A stretch of 12,287 bases of DNA from RGIG9115 sp045644665 (GTDB lineage Bacteria; Bacillota; Clostridia; UBA1381): contig JAZRHH010000016.1 of the NCBI GenBank assembly GCA_045644665.1, positions 1 through 12,287 on the forward strand, written 5' to 3'. This document shows positions 1 to 6,761 of this stretch, piece after piece. How positions within the stretch are numbered: position 1 is the first letter of the stretch; every line of letters begins with the position of its first letter. A model generated the notes under the pieces. The model ran no database searches, was not told where the DNA came from, and saw only the letters and a program-made list of their open reading frames with translations. Made by a program: the position numbers and the translations under genes.

Positions 1-1287
1 GAGCTTATAAAAAACAAAACAGTTCTTATTCTTGGTTTTGGCAAAGAGGGGCGCTCCACATACAAGCTAATAAAAAAAGCGGGAGGGTACACGGGACTTG
101 CAATTTCAGATTTAAATCCTGTTTGTGATATAGAAGAAAAAGTATTTTGCGGTGCAGATTACCAAAAACCTATAGCTGATTTTGATATTGTTTTCAAAAG
201 CCCGGGGGTTGTGCTCGAAAATCATGAGTATAAGGAAAAAATTACATCCCAGACAGATGAGGTTATTAACTGCTTTAAGGAAAACATAATTGGAATTACA
301 GGCACAAAAGGAAAAAGCACTACAACATCTTTAATTTATCATATCCTTAAAGAATGTGGCAAAAATCCTGTACTTATGGGAAATATCGGTATCCCTGCCT
401 TTGACGCGGCAGAAAATGAAGACGGAAGCAGACCCTTTGTTTATGAGCTTTCCTGTCATCAGCTTGAATTTGCAATAAAATCACCACATACGGGAGTGCT
501 TTTAAATATTTATCCGGAGCATCTTGACCATTACGGAACATTCGAAAAATACTCTCATGCAAAGGAAAATATGTACAGGAACATGACGGATAAAGACTTT
601 CTTGTGTGCGGCATGGAGTTTATGCCGGATAGCTTTAAGGGAAAGTGTGTATCTGTTTCCATGACAGAAAAAGGCGCAGATTACTTTGTAACAGCGGATA
701 GTATGTTTGAAAATGGAACCCTTTTAAAAGCTGATATAAAGTGCAATATATTTGGTATTCACAATGTGTATAATATAGCTGTAGCCTATGCTGTGTGTAA
801 AAAGAATGGTGTAGGCAAGGAAGAATTTTTTGAAGCGTTAAAAAGCTATAATCCGCTGCCACATAGGCTTGAAATGTTTCTTGAACATAAGGGAGTACGC
901 TACTTTGATGATTCGATATCAACCATTCCTGAAACGACAATTAAGGCTCTTTCTAGCGTTAAAAACGTTGGCACAATTGTCCTTGGCGGAATGGACAGAA
1001 ACATTGAGCTTGATACTCTTATAGAATACTTAATAAAAAATCCGGTTAAGAATGTTGTGCTCATGCCTGATACGGGCAAAATAATATATGAAAAGCTAAA
1101 GGAAAGTTATGTATATAATCTCTACATGGCAGAGGACCTTAAGGCTGCCGCAAAAATATGTACAGAGATAACTGAGCCGGGCGAGGCGTGTATTCTTTCG
1201 CCCGCAGCGGCAAGTTATGGCTTTTTCAAAAATTTTGAGGAGCGTGGAGATTATTTTAAAAAATATATTAAGGAATGTTTGAACTAA
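1..1287 (+). CDS. murD: MurD-family UDP-N-acetylmuramoyl-alanine--glutamate ligase, 5' end cut by the window edge
   Basis: Cytoplasmic ATP-dependent ligase that adds glutamate to UDP-MurNAc-L-Ala in peptidoglycan precursor synthesis. Frame 1 is open from base 1, giving 428 visible residues; MurD is usually about 450, so probably only the first few to 20 residues are missing. A GTG at 211 is internal, because the reading frame upstream of it encodes the N-terminal Rossmann-like domain (VLILGFGKEGRST, visible residues 8-20). The Mur-ligase P-loop GTKGKST lies at 101-107, followed by the central-domain motifs MGNIG, ELSCHQLEF and PEHLDHYG. The C-terminal domain has DDSISTIPE (303-311), LGGMDR (328-333) and LSPAAASYGFFKNFEERG near the end. 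Canonical MurD has NDSKATN where this one has DDSISTI; the threonine is kept and the lysine is replaced by isoleucine. The family assignment is firm. Whether the product is the ordinary D-Glu ligase or a MurD2-like L-Glu ligase is open. No terminator follows. Confidence 0.9.
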   Translation, partial: ELIKNKTVLILGFGKEGRSTYKLIKKAGGYTGLAISDLNPVCDIEEKVFCGADYQKPIADFDIVFKSPGVVLENHEYKEKITSQTDEVINCFKENIIGITGTKGKSTTTSLIYHILKECGKNPVLMGNIGIPAFDAAENEDGSRPFVYELSCHQLEFAIKSPHTGVLLNIYPEHLDHYGTFEKYSHAKENMYRNMTDKDFLVCGMEFMPDSFKGKCVSVSMTEKGADYFVTADSMFENGTLLKADIKCNIFGIHNVYNIAVAYAVCKKNGVGKEEFFEALKSYNPLPHRLEMFLEHKGVRYFDDSISTIPETTIKALSSVKNVGTIVLGGMDRNIELDTLIEYLIKNPVKNVVLMPDTGKIIYEKLKESYVYNLYMAEDLKAAAKICTEITEPGEACILSPAAASYGFFKNFEERGDYFKKYIKECLN

Positions 1288-1321
1288 AAATGTTCACAAA
1301 AATAAAAAAGATGTTTACTTT

Positions 1322-1359
1322 TTGTTCATATCTATTTAAAAAATATGTTATATTATAAT
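1322..1359 (+). promoter_or_regulatory. Probable promoter of the htrA gene
   Basis: An extended -10 (TG-T-TATATT, 1346-1354) overlaps a second hexamer TATAAT at 1354-1359. The only upstream TTG-type hexamer, TTGTTC at 1322-1327, is not ideally spaced (16 bp to TATGTT at 1344, 21 bp to TATATT). The exact pair in use is uncertain, but the 99-bp gap after murD is AT-rich and a start here would give a leader of roughly 25-30 bases ending in a strong ribosome binding site. Confidence 0.45.
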
Positions 1360-1386
1360 CTTAACAAGAAAACAGGAGGGACAAAT

Positions 1387-2619
1387 ATGAGAAAATATCC
1401 TTATACCGAAACAACTGATATGGTTTTGTATGAAAGTAAAAAAAAGAAACATAAAACATCTAAACTATGGCTTGCGTGTCTCAGTTCTGCACTTGTGGCA
1501 AGTATTTTCACAGGCGGCATTGTAGGCGGCGGCATGTATATACTAAATAAAAATAATGGAAGCAATACAATTAATTGGTCTCTTTCGGACAGGAATGAAA
1601 GTAAACCAAATGTGACGCAGCTTACGAATAAAGAAAATGAAGAACGTCAGGTTTTGGATATTACTGAAATTGCAAAAAAGGTTGGCCCAAGCGTTGTAGG
1701 CGTGGTAAACAAAGCTAAGGTTCAACCCCAAAAAATGTTTGACCCGTTTAGTGGAAGATATTATTATTACGATAATTCTTTGTCCGGTGAAGGTGATCTA
1801 GTAGAGCAGGGAAGTGGCTCAGGAATTATTATAACAACAAGCGGATACATTGTAACTAATCAACATGTTATAAGCGGCGCGAGTGAAATCAGCGTAATTT
1901 TAAACTCCGGCGAAGAGTTGGCAGCTACTTTGGTTGGTGAGGACGAAAAAACAGACATAGCTGTTTTGAAGGTTGAAACTGACAAAGAGCTTACAAGTGC
2001 AACTCTTGGTGATTCCGCTGCCGTTGAAGTTGGAGAACTTGCAGTTGCAATAGGAAACCCTCTTGGTCAGGAGTTTGCCGGAAGTGTAACGGCAGGAGTA
2101 ATAAGCGCAGTAAACAGAACTATGACAATTGACAACAGAACTTATAATCTTCTGCAGACTGACGCTGCAATAAACAACGGAAATTCGGGCGGTGCACTTA
2201 TAAACAAATACGGTGAGGTTATAGGAATTAACTCTGTTAAATTGTCACAGACTGGTGTAGAAGGTCTTGGCTTTGCAATTGCAATATCCGAAGTAAAACC
2301 AATAATTGATGACCTTATGTCAAGCGGATATGTAAAGGGAAGACCACTTGTTGGCATAACTGTAGCAGAAACAAGATACGGACTCTTTATATCAGGTGTA
2401 ACAGACGGTACAGGTGCGGCAAAAGCAGGTCTTAAAGAGGGAGATATGATATCCAAGGTTGAGGACAAGACAGTAAAGACTTCTGCAGAGCTTAATGAAA
2501 TTCGTGATACAAAAAAACCGGGTGATAGTTTGAAATTCAAAATTATGCGTGACGGTGAAATGCTTGATATAGATGTTAAGCTTATGGATAGTGCAGATCT
2601 TCAACAAAATAACCCTTAA
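1387..2619 (+). CDS. htrA: HtrA/DegP-like membrane-anchored trypsin-type serine protease with PDZ domain
   Basis: Envelope protein-quality-control protease of the S1C family. I place the start at the ATG at 1387 because AGGAGGG (1374-1380) sits 6 bases upstream; the in-frame ATG at 1345 lies inside the promoter and has no such site. The protein is 410 aa. A basic cytoplasmic N-terminus (residues 1-27, with KKKKHKTSK) precedes one membrane helix at about 28-52, then a low-complexity linker, so the protease domain faces outside. The catalytic triad is visible: His160 (TNQHV), Asp190 (KTDIAVLKV) and Ser267 (GNSGGAL). LQTDAAINNGNSGG and GLGFAI are standard HtrA blocks. A single PDZ domain spans about 318-400. 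The loop before the protease core holds a tyrosine run (RYYYY, 124-128) and the sequence SGEGDLVEQGSGSG. It appears monocistronic, with its own promoter and a terminator 7 bases after the stop. Whether it is HtrA, HtrB or YyxA/HtrC cannot be told from sequence alone. Confidence 0.95.
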   Translation: MRKYPYTETTDMVLYESKKKKHKTSKLWLACLSSALVASIFTGGIVGGGMYILNKNNGSNTINWSLSDRNESKPNVTQLTNKENEERQVLDITEIAKKVGPSVVGVVNKAKVQPQKMFDPFSGRYYYYDNSLSGEGDLVEQGSGSGIIITTSGYIVTNQHVISGASEISVILNSGEELAATLVGEDEKTDIAVLKVETDKELTSATLGDSAAVEVGELAVAIGNPLGQEFAGSVTAGVISAVNRTMTIDNRTYNLLQTDAAINNGNSGGALINKYGEVIGINSVKLSQTGVEGLGFAIAISEVKPIIDDLMSSGYVKGRPLVGITVAETRYGLFISGVTDGTGAAKAGLKEGDMISKVEDKTVKTSAELNEIRDTKKPGDSLKFKIMRDGEMLDIDVKLMDSADLQQNNP

Positions 2620-2625
2620 TATAAA

Positions 2626-2656
2626 GGCTGTTGCAATTATGCAACAGCCCTCTTTT
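2626..2656 (+). terminator. Rho-independent terminator of htrA
   Basis: A perfect 10-bp stem GGCTGTTGCA / TGCAACAGCC (2626-2635 and 2640-2649) with an ATTA loop is followed by CTCTTTTAT. It starts 7 bases after the htrA stop and separates htrA from the next operon. Confidence 0.9.
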
Positions 2657-2766
2657 ATGTATATTGCTTAAAAAACTATAGGTTATAATAGTCAAATTGA
2701 AAAAAGTTTAAATTTTTTTAAAAATATATAGAAATTTGAATATATTTGTTGTATAATAAGATAATG

Positions 2767-2801
2767 GTGTATTCTGTGTTTTTTCAAATCACAGAATACA
2801 C
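2767..2801. repeat. Perfect 12-bp inverted repeat with 11-base spacer, candidate operator
   Basis: GTGTATTCTGTG (2767-2778) and its exact complement CACAGAATACAC (2790-2801) flank TTTTTTCAAAT. No T-run follows on either strand, so it is not a normal terminator. It lies directly upstream of the -35 hexamer at 2804 and 95 bases before the 713-aa gene, which suits a regulator binding site or a leader hairpin of a transcript starting near TATAAT at 2752-2757. It does not match the CIRCE or CtsR consensus. Confidence 0.6.
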
Positions 2802-2803
2802 AC

Positions 2804-2833
2804 TTGAACAACGATTGAAATTGCATATATAAT
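2804..2833 (+). promoter_or_regulatory. Probable sigma-A-type promoter of the GAP1-like/yebC operon
   Basis: TTGAAC (2804-2809) and TATAAT (2828-2833) are separated by 18 bases. Transcription would begin near 2840 and give a leader of about 55 bases that contains the hairpin at 2849-2876. In such AT-rich DNA single TATAAT matches are common, but the paired -35 makes this the best spaced candidate in the 276-bp gap. Confidence 0.55.
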
Positions 2834-2848
2834 AAACTTACGAAGAAC

Positions 2849-2876
2849 TTTTGGCAAAAAAACTTTTTTGCCGGAA
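2849..2876 (+). other. Leader hairpin before the 713-aa gene
   Basis: GGCAAAAAA and TTTTTTGCC (2853-2861 and 2864-2872) are complementary. G-U and A-U pairs can lengthen the stem to 2849-2876. Allowing for a minimal loop, the stem is about 7 solid pairs plus flanking weak ones. It is followed at once by AAAGGAA (2875-2881), the only ribosome-binding-like sequence for the downstream gene, which sits 14 bases from the ATG. The structure could limit translation or act as a weak attenuator; this is inference. Confidence 0.4.
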
Positions 2877-2881
2877 AGGAA

Positions 2882-2890
2882 TGGTATAAT
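2882..2890 (+). promoter_or_regulatory. Extended -10 element immediately before a start codon
   Basis: TGGTATAAT matches the extended -10 consensus (TGnTATAAT) exactly and ends 5 bases before the ATG at 2896. Transcription from it would begin at about 2896-2897, at the first base or so of the start codon, giving a leaderless or nearly leaderless mRNA. There is no good -35 at 16-18 bp (around 2861-2868 the sequence is AACTTTTT), but extended -10 promoters can work without one. Confidence 0.45.
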
Positions 2891-2895
2891 AGTTT

Positions 2896-5037
2896 ATGAA
2901 AATTTACCAACTGATTTATACGGCGGTCAAAAACAGTTTATCCGATCCGGAACTTGATTTAGTTAATCAGCCGGGTTATAGAGTATATTCTTGCAGTCAG
3001 GGTCTTACGGTTGCTGAAATTAATGAGATAATCAGATTTTGCGGATACAGACTTCCTAAAAATACAGATATACAGTATTCCAAAACTCCTTTTGACAGTG
3101 CTGTGCCTGACAAGTTTCCAAAAACTTTTCGAACATTTAAAACAGACAGCGGCAAGTATGTTGCTATACAGGTGGTTTATTCCGGATATGACTTGAATGG
3201 CGAAGAGGGCAACTTTTTTGCCCATGCATATATAATTGATGAGGCTCCTGAAGATTTTAGACCGGAAGTGTTTTATGAATCACCAATGTTTAAAAAATAT
3301 CTTACGGAGGAAGAACTTGAAGCACGCCTTGTAAGATATCTTCCGTCTTTTGAAGAGGCGCAGTATGCAGAAGATGTGCTTGAGAGAATAGATAATTTTG
3401 TTTACAATCACAAAATACAAATGTCATCTGTTCTTGAACAGGCAATGCCGGTTTTTGTTGGCGGAGATAAGACTCATATTTGCATAAATGCCAAAAATCA
3501 GGAAGAAAGTGATTTATATGTCCTTGGTTTAAAACGTATTCTGCCGTCTTCTCTTGCAGAGGGGCTTGGCGTGTCAACAAATAATATTTTCTTGCCGTCT
3601 TCCGGGCAGAGTAAAATAGTTATAAACGGTACAATATCCGGCAAAAATAATATTTCCGATGATGATATAGAGGCGAGAACAAACTGTATTTACATTGATA
3701 CTCAAAGAATTGAAACAGATGGCGTAAAGCCGATGAAGCTTTTTGAGATGTCTATAGACGAGCTTTATCAAAGCTATGAAACATTTTCAATCAAGAGCGG
3801 AAATCAGCTTCAGCTTTGGCTTAACTCCTATGAACGCCTTAACGAAGAGGGAGTAGGTGACAGACTTCGTGACCTGTACGCGCAGGTGGGTGAAAATCTG
3901 TTTATCCAAAGAGCCGAAACTTTGTATGAGAGAATAAACAGGGCAGACTATAAACAGGTAAAATTTGAAATTCTGGACGTTATGTTCGAGCATATAGACC
4001 TGTTTAAGGATAAAGAAGAAGCAATTGTACAAGAACTTATTCTCCACGGTATAGAATGTATATACAGAGGAGAACCAAGAAACATTGAAAATGCAATTAA
4101 AACTTTAGATTCTGAGGGCGCAGGCAAAATAAAAGAAAGCCTTGACGAATTCTTAAAGTCATATACTCCGGATTCTCTTGATGAAAAGAGCGGTGCGTTG
4201 CTTCTAAGAGTTTTCTCTATCTTGAAATGGTCTGTAGACAGTAAAACATGGAAAAGCTTTTTTGATGACAATGAGGATAGTATTGGAAAATTCCTTGAGC
4301 TTTGTGCAAAGGTTATGATAAATGACACAGCACCTGTTACATTTACGGCTCCGGCTATATGGCTTGATAATGACATGGCAGAGGTTATTGCGATGTTTGA
4401 TGCGTCAACGGAAGATGTGCATTTAAAGAAAGCCTGCCGCAAATACATTCTTGAAAACAAAACAGCCCCCTGGGCAGAATATGGAATAATACTCCAGAAA
4501 AAGCGCAAAAGCAGAGAAGAAGCAGAAGAGGATATCCAAAAAATCAGAAAAATTCTTAACATGGTAGGCTATTCGCCATATCAGCGTACCACCTATAAGG
4601 ATGTAAAATACGATATTATAAACGAGATGAACAGTAAGGAAAATCCGCTCTTGATAGCAAGGCTTTTAAATGCTTTTTATGAGTGGCAGGGAAGTGACAG
4701 TGAAGTTAAATCCGAGAAACTTGCACTTAAAATTTCTGACCTTATTTTAGAGCTTCGCGAAACTCAAAGTTCATGTTATAACTTCGTATTCCCAAAACTT
4801 GCTCTTGAAATACTGGATACACCCGGACTTTATCATGAGCTTATGATAAACCCTGATACTATGGATGAGGAGTTTTGGTATTGGTTCTATGTTGGTTACA
4901 AAAGAAGTTTTGATAATGAATTGCTAAGCGTAAATTATGAAAGAGTTGCTTTGGAAAACAAGGCATACCTTAGAAGATATCCGTTTTTCCGTAATATAAA
5001 GAATATAAATAACAAAAGGAAGGTATTTAAAAAATGA
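2896..5037 (+). CDS. Large soluble protein with a GAP1-N-like (GTPase-associated) N-terminal domain
   Basis: A 713-aa protein with no signal peptide or membrane helix, so probably cytoplasmic. The first 150 residues carry the pattern I associate with the GTPase-associated protein 1 N-terminal domain: QLIYTAV at 5-11, GYRVYSCSQGL at 27-37, an Arg/Lys-rich YRLPK at 51-55 and NFFAHAYIID at 106-115. After that come a mixed region (about 170-290) and a long, mainly helical, charged C-terminal half with no motif I can name. No P-loop, protease, nuclease or kinase signature is visible. The ATG at 2896 is the only reasonable start: an in-frame TAG lies two codons upstream (2890-2892) and the conserved QLIYT block starts four residues in. 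GAP1-type proteins are described from predicted GTPase-centred conflict or signalling systems, but no GTPase gene is in this window. The stop overlaps the next start (ATGA, 5034-5037), so the two are translationally coupled. The domain call is from memory and is moderate; the molecular function is unknown. Confidence 0.75.
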   Translation: MKIYQLIYTAVKNSLSDPELDLVNQPGYRVYSCSQGLTVAEINEIIRFCGYRLPKNTDIQYSKTPFDSAVPDKFPKTFRTFKTDSGKYVAIQVVYSGYDLNGEEGNFFAHAYIIDEAPEDFRPEVFYESPMFKKYLTEEELEARLVRYLPSFEEAQYAEDVLERIDNFVYNHKIQMSSVLEQAMPVFVGGDKTHICINAKNQEESDLYVLGLKRILPSSLAEGLGVSTNNIFLPSSGQSKIVINGTISGKNNISDDDIEARTNCIYIDTQRIETDGVKPMKLFEMSIDELYQSYETFSIKSGNQLQLWLNSYERLNEEGVGDRLRDLYAQVGENLFIQRAETLYERINRADYKQVKFEILDVMFEHIDLFKDKEEAIVQELILHGIECIYRGEPRNIENAIKTLDSEGAGKIKESLDEFLKSYTPDSLDEKSGALLLRVFSILKWSVDSKTWKSFFDDNEDSIGKFLELCAKVMINDTAPVTFTAPAIWLDNDMAEVIAMFDASTEDVHLKKACRKYILENKTAPWAEYGIILQKKRKSREEAEEDIQKIRKILNMVGYSPYQRTTYKDVKYDIINEMNSKENPLLIARLLNAFYEWQGSDSEVKSEKLALKISDLILELRETQSSCYNFVFPKLALEILDTPGLYHELMINPDTMDEEFWYWFYVGYKRSFDNELLSVNYERVALENKAYLRRYPFFRNIKNINNKRKVFKK

Positions 5038-5951
5038 AAAAGTTTCAGAAGATAATTGTATTTGGAATTTTAGCTCTTATGTGTACAGCAAGCTCTGTTT
5101 TTGCAGTCCCGGTAAAAGAAGACAGCAGTGACACAGATATTCAAATTACCGTTAAGGATAAGGAAACATCAAGTCCAAAGGCAAGCGCAGAAGCAACAGC
5201 GACTGTAAAGCCTTCTGCAAAAGCTACAACAACTGCAAAAGCTACAGCAACTGCAAAAACATCTGCAAAACCGTCTGCGTCGGCTACAACAAAAGCTACT
5301 GCAAAGGCATCTTCAACAGCGAAAGCAACTAGTACAGCAACTTCCAAGGCGGATGATGAGGATGATAAAATTATTCTTGATTCAGAAGAGGATGCGCTTG
5401 TTGTAGAAACAACATTGGAGCCTGTTCTCAATATTGAAAATAATACACAGCAGCTAGAAAACAAGAAATATCTTACAAAAGGCGGAGCGTTCTTGTGGTT
5501 CTTGTTTACAGTTATAGTAAGTGCTGTAATCAGCTTTGCAATTTCATACAGATTTTATATGATGGGCAAACGTGACAACCATGTCATAGCGGAACTTAGA
5601 GCGTTAAAAAGAGACATTGACAAAAAAATGGTTGGTACAGTAAACGGTTTTTCGGAATTTGATGTGTCTGTTACCAATAGTAATAGAAGCTATGCAAGAC
5701 CTGAGTCTTCAATCCGTTCAGGAAATGCTGCAGAGGTAGAAGAAAAAAGTGAAGAGATATACAAGAAGTGGGAAAGTCAGATAAGCAGACCAAGAGAAGC
5801 TTCATATGAGTCAAGACCATCCTATACAAGAAGCGCATCTGCACCTGAACGTTCAAGAGGTGTTGAAAGAAGAACACCTGTAAGAAAAAATTCCTTTATT
5901 GGCAAGATAAAAAGCGCACTTAATGAATTTATACCAACTGACAGAAAATAA
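5034..5951 (+). CDS. Signal-peptide, Ser/Thr/Ala/Lys-rich stalk, single-pass membrane protein of unknown function
   Basis: A 305-aa protein I cannot assign to a family. Residues 1-24 form a typical signal peptide (KKFQK, hydrophobic core, then SSVFA before VPVKED). Residues 46-106 are low complexity and built almost only of Ala, Thr, Ser and Lys with a few Pro. An acidic patch (DDEDDK, 107-112) follows. A membrane helix lies at about 152-174 (FLWFLFTVIVSAVISFAI), and a basic, Ser/Arg-rich tail of about 130 residues ends in KIKSALNEFIPTDRK. The expected topology is an extracellular flexible stalk with a cytoplasmic tail. A heptad-like stretch AELRALKRDIDKK (186-198) after the helix may be a short coiled coil. 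AGGAAGG (5017-5023) is its ribosome binding site, 10 bases upstream. The 4-base overlap with the GAP1-like gene suggests that the two products act together, perhaps with the tail as a docking site for the soluble partner; that is inference. Confidence 0.85.
   Translation: MKKFQKIIVFGILALMCTASSVFAVPVKEDSSDTDIQITVKDKETSSPKASAEATATVKPSAKATTTAKATATAKTSAKPSASATTKATAKASSTAKATSTATSKADDEDDKIILDSEEDALVVETTLEPVLNIENNTQQLENKKYLTKGGAFLWFLFTVIVSAVISFAISYRFYMMGKRDNHVIAELRALKRDIDKKMVGTVNGFSEFDVSVTNSNRSYARPESSIRSGNAAEVEEKSEEIYKKWESQISRPREASYESRPSYTRSASAPERSRGVERRTPVRKNSFIGKIKSALNEFIPTDRK
5169..5351 (+). repeat. Degenerate in-frame repeat tract encoding the Ala/Thr/Ser/Lys stalk
   Basis: The DNA is made of GCA/ACA/ACT/AAA-type codons. 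The clearest units are two tandem 18-mers, GCAAAAGCTACAACAACT (5217-5234) and GCAAAAGCTACAGCAACT (5235-5252), differing at one base and followed by a diverged third copy at 5253-5270. The unit length is a multiple of three, so copy-number change would keep the frame. The compositional bias also creates a spurious Ala/Val-rich open frame on the opposite strand. Confidence 0.75.
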
Positions 5952-5987
5952 TAAAATTAATTGACGTAATAAAATGGAGGTTTATTT

Positions 5988-6722
5988 ATGTCCGGACATT
6001 CCAAATGGAGTACAATCAAAAGAAAAAAAGGTGCAAATGATGCTCAAAGAGCAAAAATATTCACCAAAATTGCAAGAGAAATTATAGTTGCTGTTAAATC
6101 GGGCGGACCGGACCCGGACAACAACTCAAGACTTAAGGATGTTATTGCAAAGGCTCGTTCCAATAATATGCCAAACGATAACATTAACAGAACAATAAAA
6201 AAAGCAGCCGGCAGCACAGACTCCGACAACTACGAAAACATCACATATGAGGGCTATGGTCCAAACGGCGTAGCGGTAATTGTTGAAACTCTTACAGACA
6301 ACAGAAACCGTACAGCTGCAGATGTTCGTCATGCTTTTGATAAGTTTGGCGGCAACATGGGACAAAACGGATGTGTAAGTTTCATGTTTGACAGAAAGGG
6401 CGTTATCATCATCGAAAACGACGGGGAAGTAGACGAAGAAGAGCTTACAATGGACGCTCTCGAAGCCGGTGCAGACGACCTTGAGGCAGGAGATGACTGC
6501 TTTGAAATTTACACAGCGCCGGAGGTTTTTTCAGCTGTAAGAGATGCGCTTGAAGAAAAATACACTCTTGCATCTGCAGAAGTAAGCATGGTTCCTCAAA
6601 CAACAACAGAGCTTACAGACGAAACTCATATAACAATGATGAACAAGATGCTTGACCAGCTTGAAGATAATGATGATGTTCAGCAGGTTTGGACAAGTTT
6701 AGAGACTGACTATAGAGACTAA
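5988..6722 (+). CDS. yebC: YebC/PmpR (TACO1) family translation-associated factor
   Basis: A full-length 244-aa member of the YebC family. It opens with the family signature SGHSKWSTIKRKKGANDAQR (residues 2-21), then IFTKIAREI, and RSNNMPNDNINRTIKKAAG in the first domain. The remaining two domains carry YEGYGPNGVAVIVETLTDNRNRT-type and GCVSFMFDRKG blocks. The family was long annotated as transcriptional regulators; recent work on bacterial YebC and mitochondrial TACO1 points to a role on the ribosome in relieving stalls at proline-rich stretches. The start is supported by TGGAGG (5975-5980), 7 bases before the ATG. Only 36 bases separate it from the membrane-protein gene and no promoter or terminator is evident between them, so it is probably the last gene of that operon. 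A strong terminator follows the stop at once. Confidence 0.96.
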   Translation: MSGHSKWSTIKRKKGANDAQRAKIFTKIAREIIVAVKSGGPDPDNNSRLKDVIAKARSNNMPNDNINRTIKKAAGSTDSDNYENITYEGYGPNGVAVIVETLTDNRNRTAADVRHAFDKFGGNMGQNGCVSFMFDRKGVIIIENDGEVDEEELTMDALEAGADDLEAGDDCFEIYTAPEVFSAVRDALEEKYTLASAEVSMVPQTTTELTDETHITMMNKMLDQLEDNDDVQQVWTSLETDYRD

Positions 6723-6724
6723 AA

Positions 6725-6761
6725 CAAAAAAATGGTGTTGCTGTGCAACACCATTTTTTTT
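6725..6761. terminator. Bidirectional rho-independent terminator between yebC and prs
   Basis: A 10-bp stem ATGGTGTTGC / GCAACACCAT (6732-6741 and 6745-6754) with a TGT loop is preceded by an A-run and followed by eight T's. It therefore reads as a terminator on both strands and serves the convergent genes yebC and prs. Its T-run overlaps the prs stop codon (6760-6762). Confidence 0.92.

Noticed and set aside
211..1287. Starting murD at the GTG at 211
   Set aside because: The same frame is open from base 1 and encodes the N-terminal domain, so 211 is internal.
1288..1386. Terminator or paired TGAAC/GTTCA structure after murD
   Set aside because: The 5-base arms are 40 bases apart with no stable stem or T-run placement.
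2690..2702. Single AGTCAAA near a TATAAT as a second CtsR site
   Set aside because: Only one heptad is present and the partner sequence (GAAAAAA) does not match; a CtsR box needs two.
2692..2910. Minus-strand 72-codon open frame across the gap before the GAP1-like gene
   Set aside because: It covers the promoter region and hairpins, has no ribosome binding site and its aromatic/Lys composition reflects translated A/T runs.
3948..4562. Minus-strand 204-codon frame inside the 713-aa gene
   Set aside because: Fully antisense to a well-supported coding region, with no start signal and Ser/Leu-rich shadow composition.
5141..5464. Minus-strand Ala/Val-rich 107-codon frame
   Set aside because: It is the mirror of the Ala/Thr/Ser/Lys repeat tract; codon bias of the real gene keeps it open.
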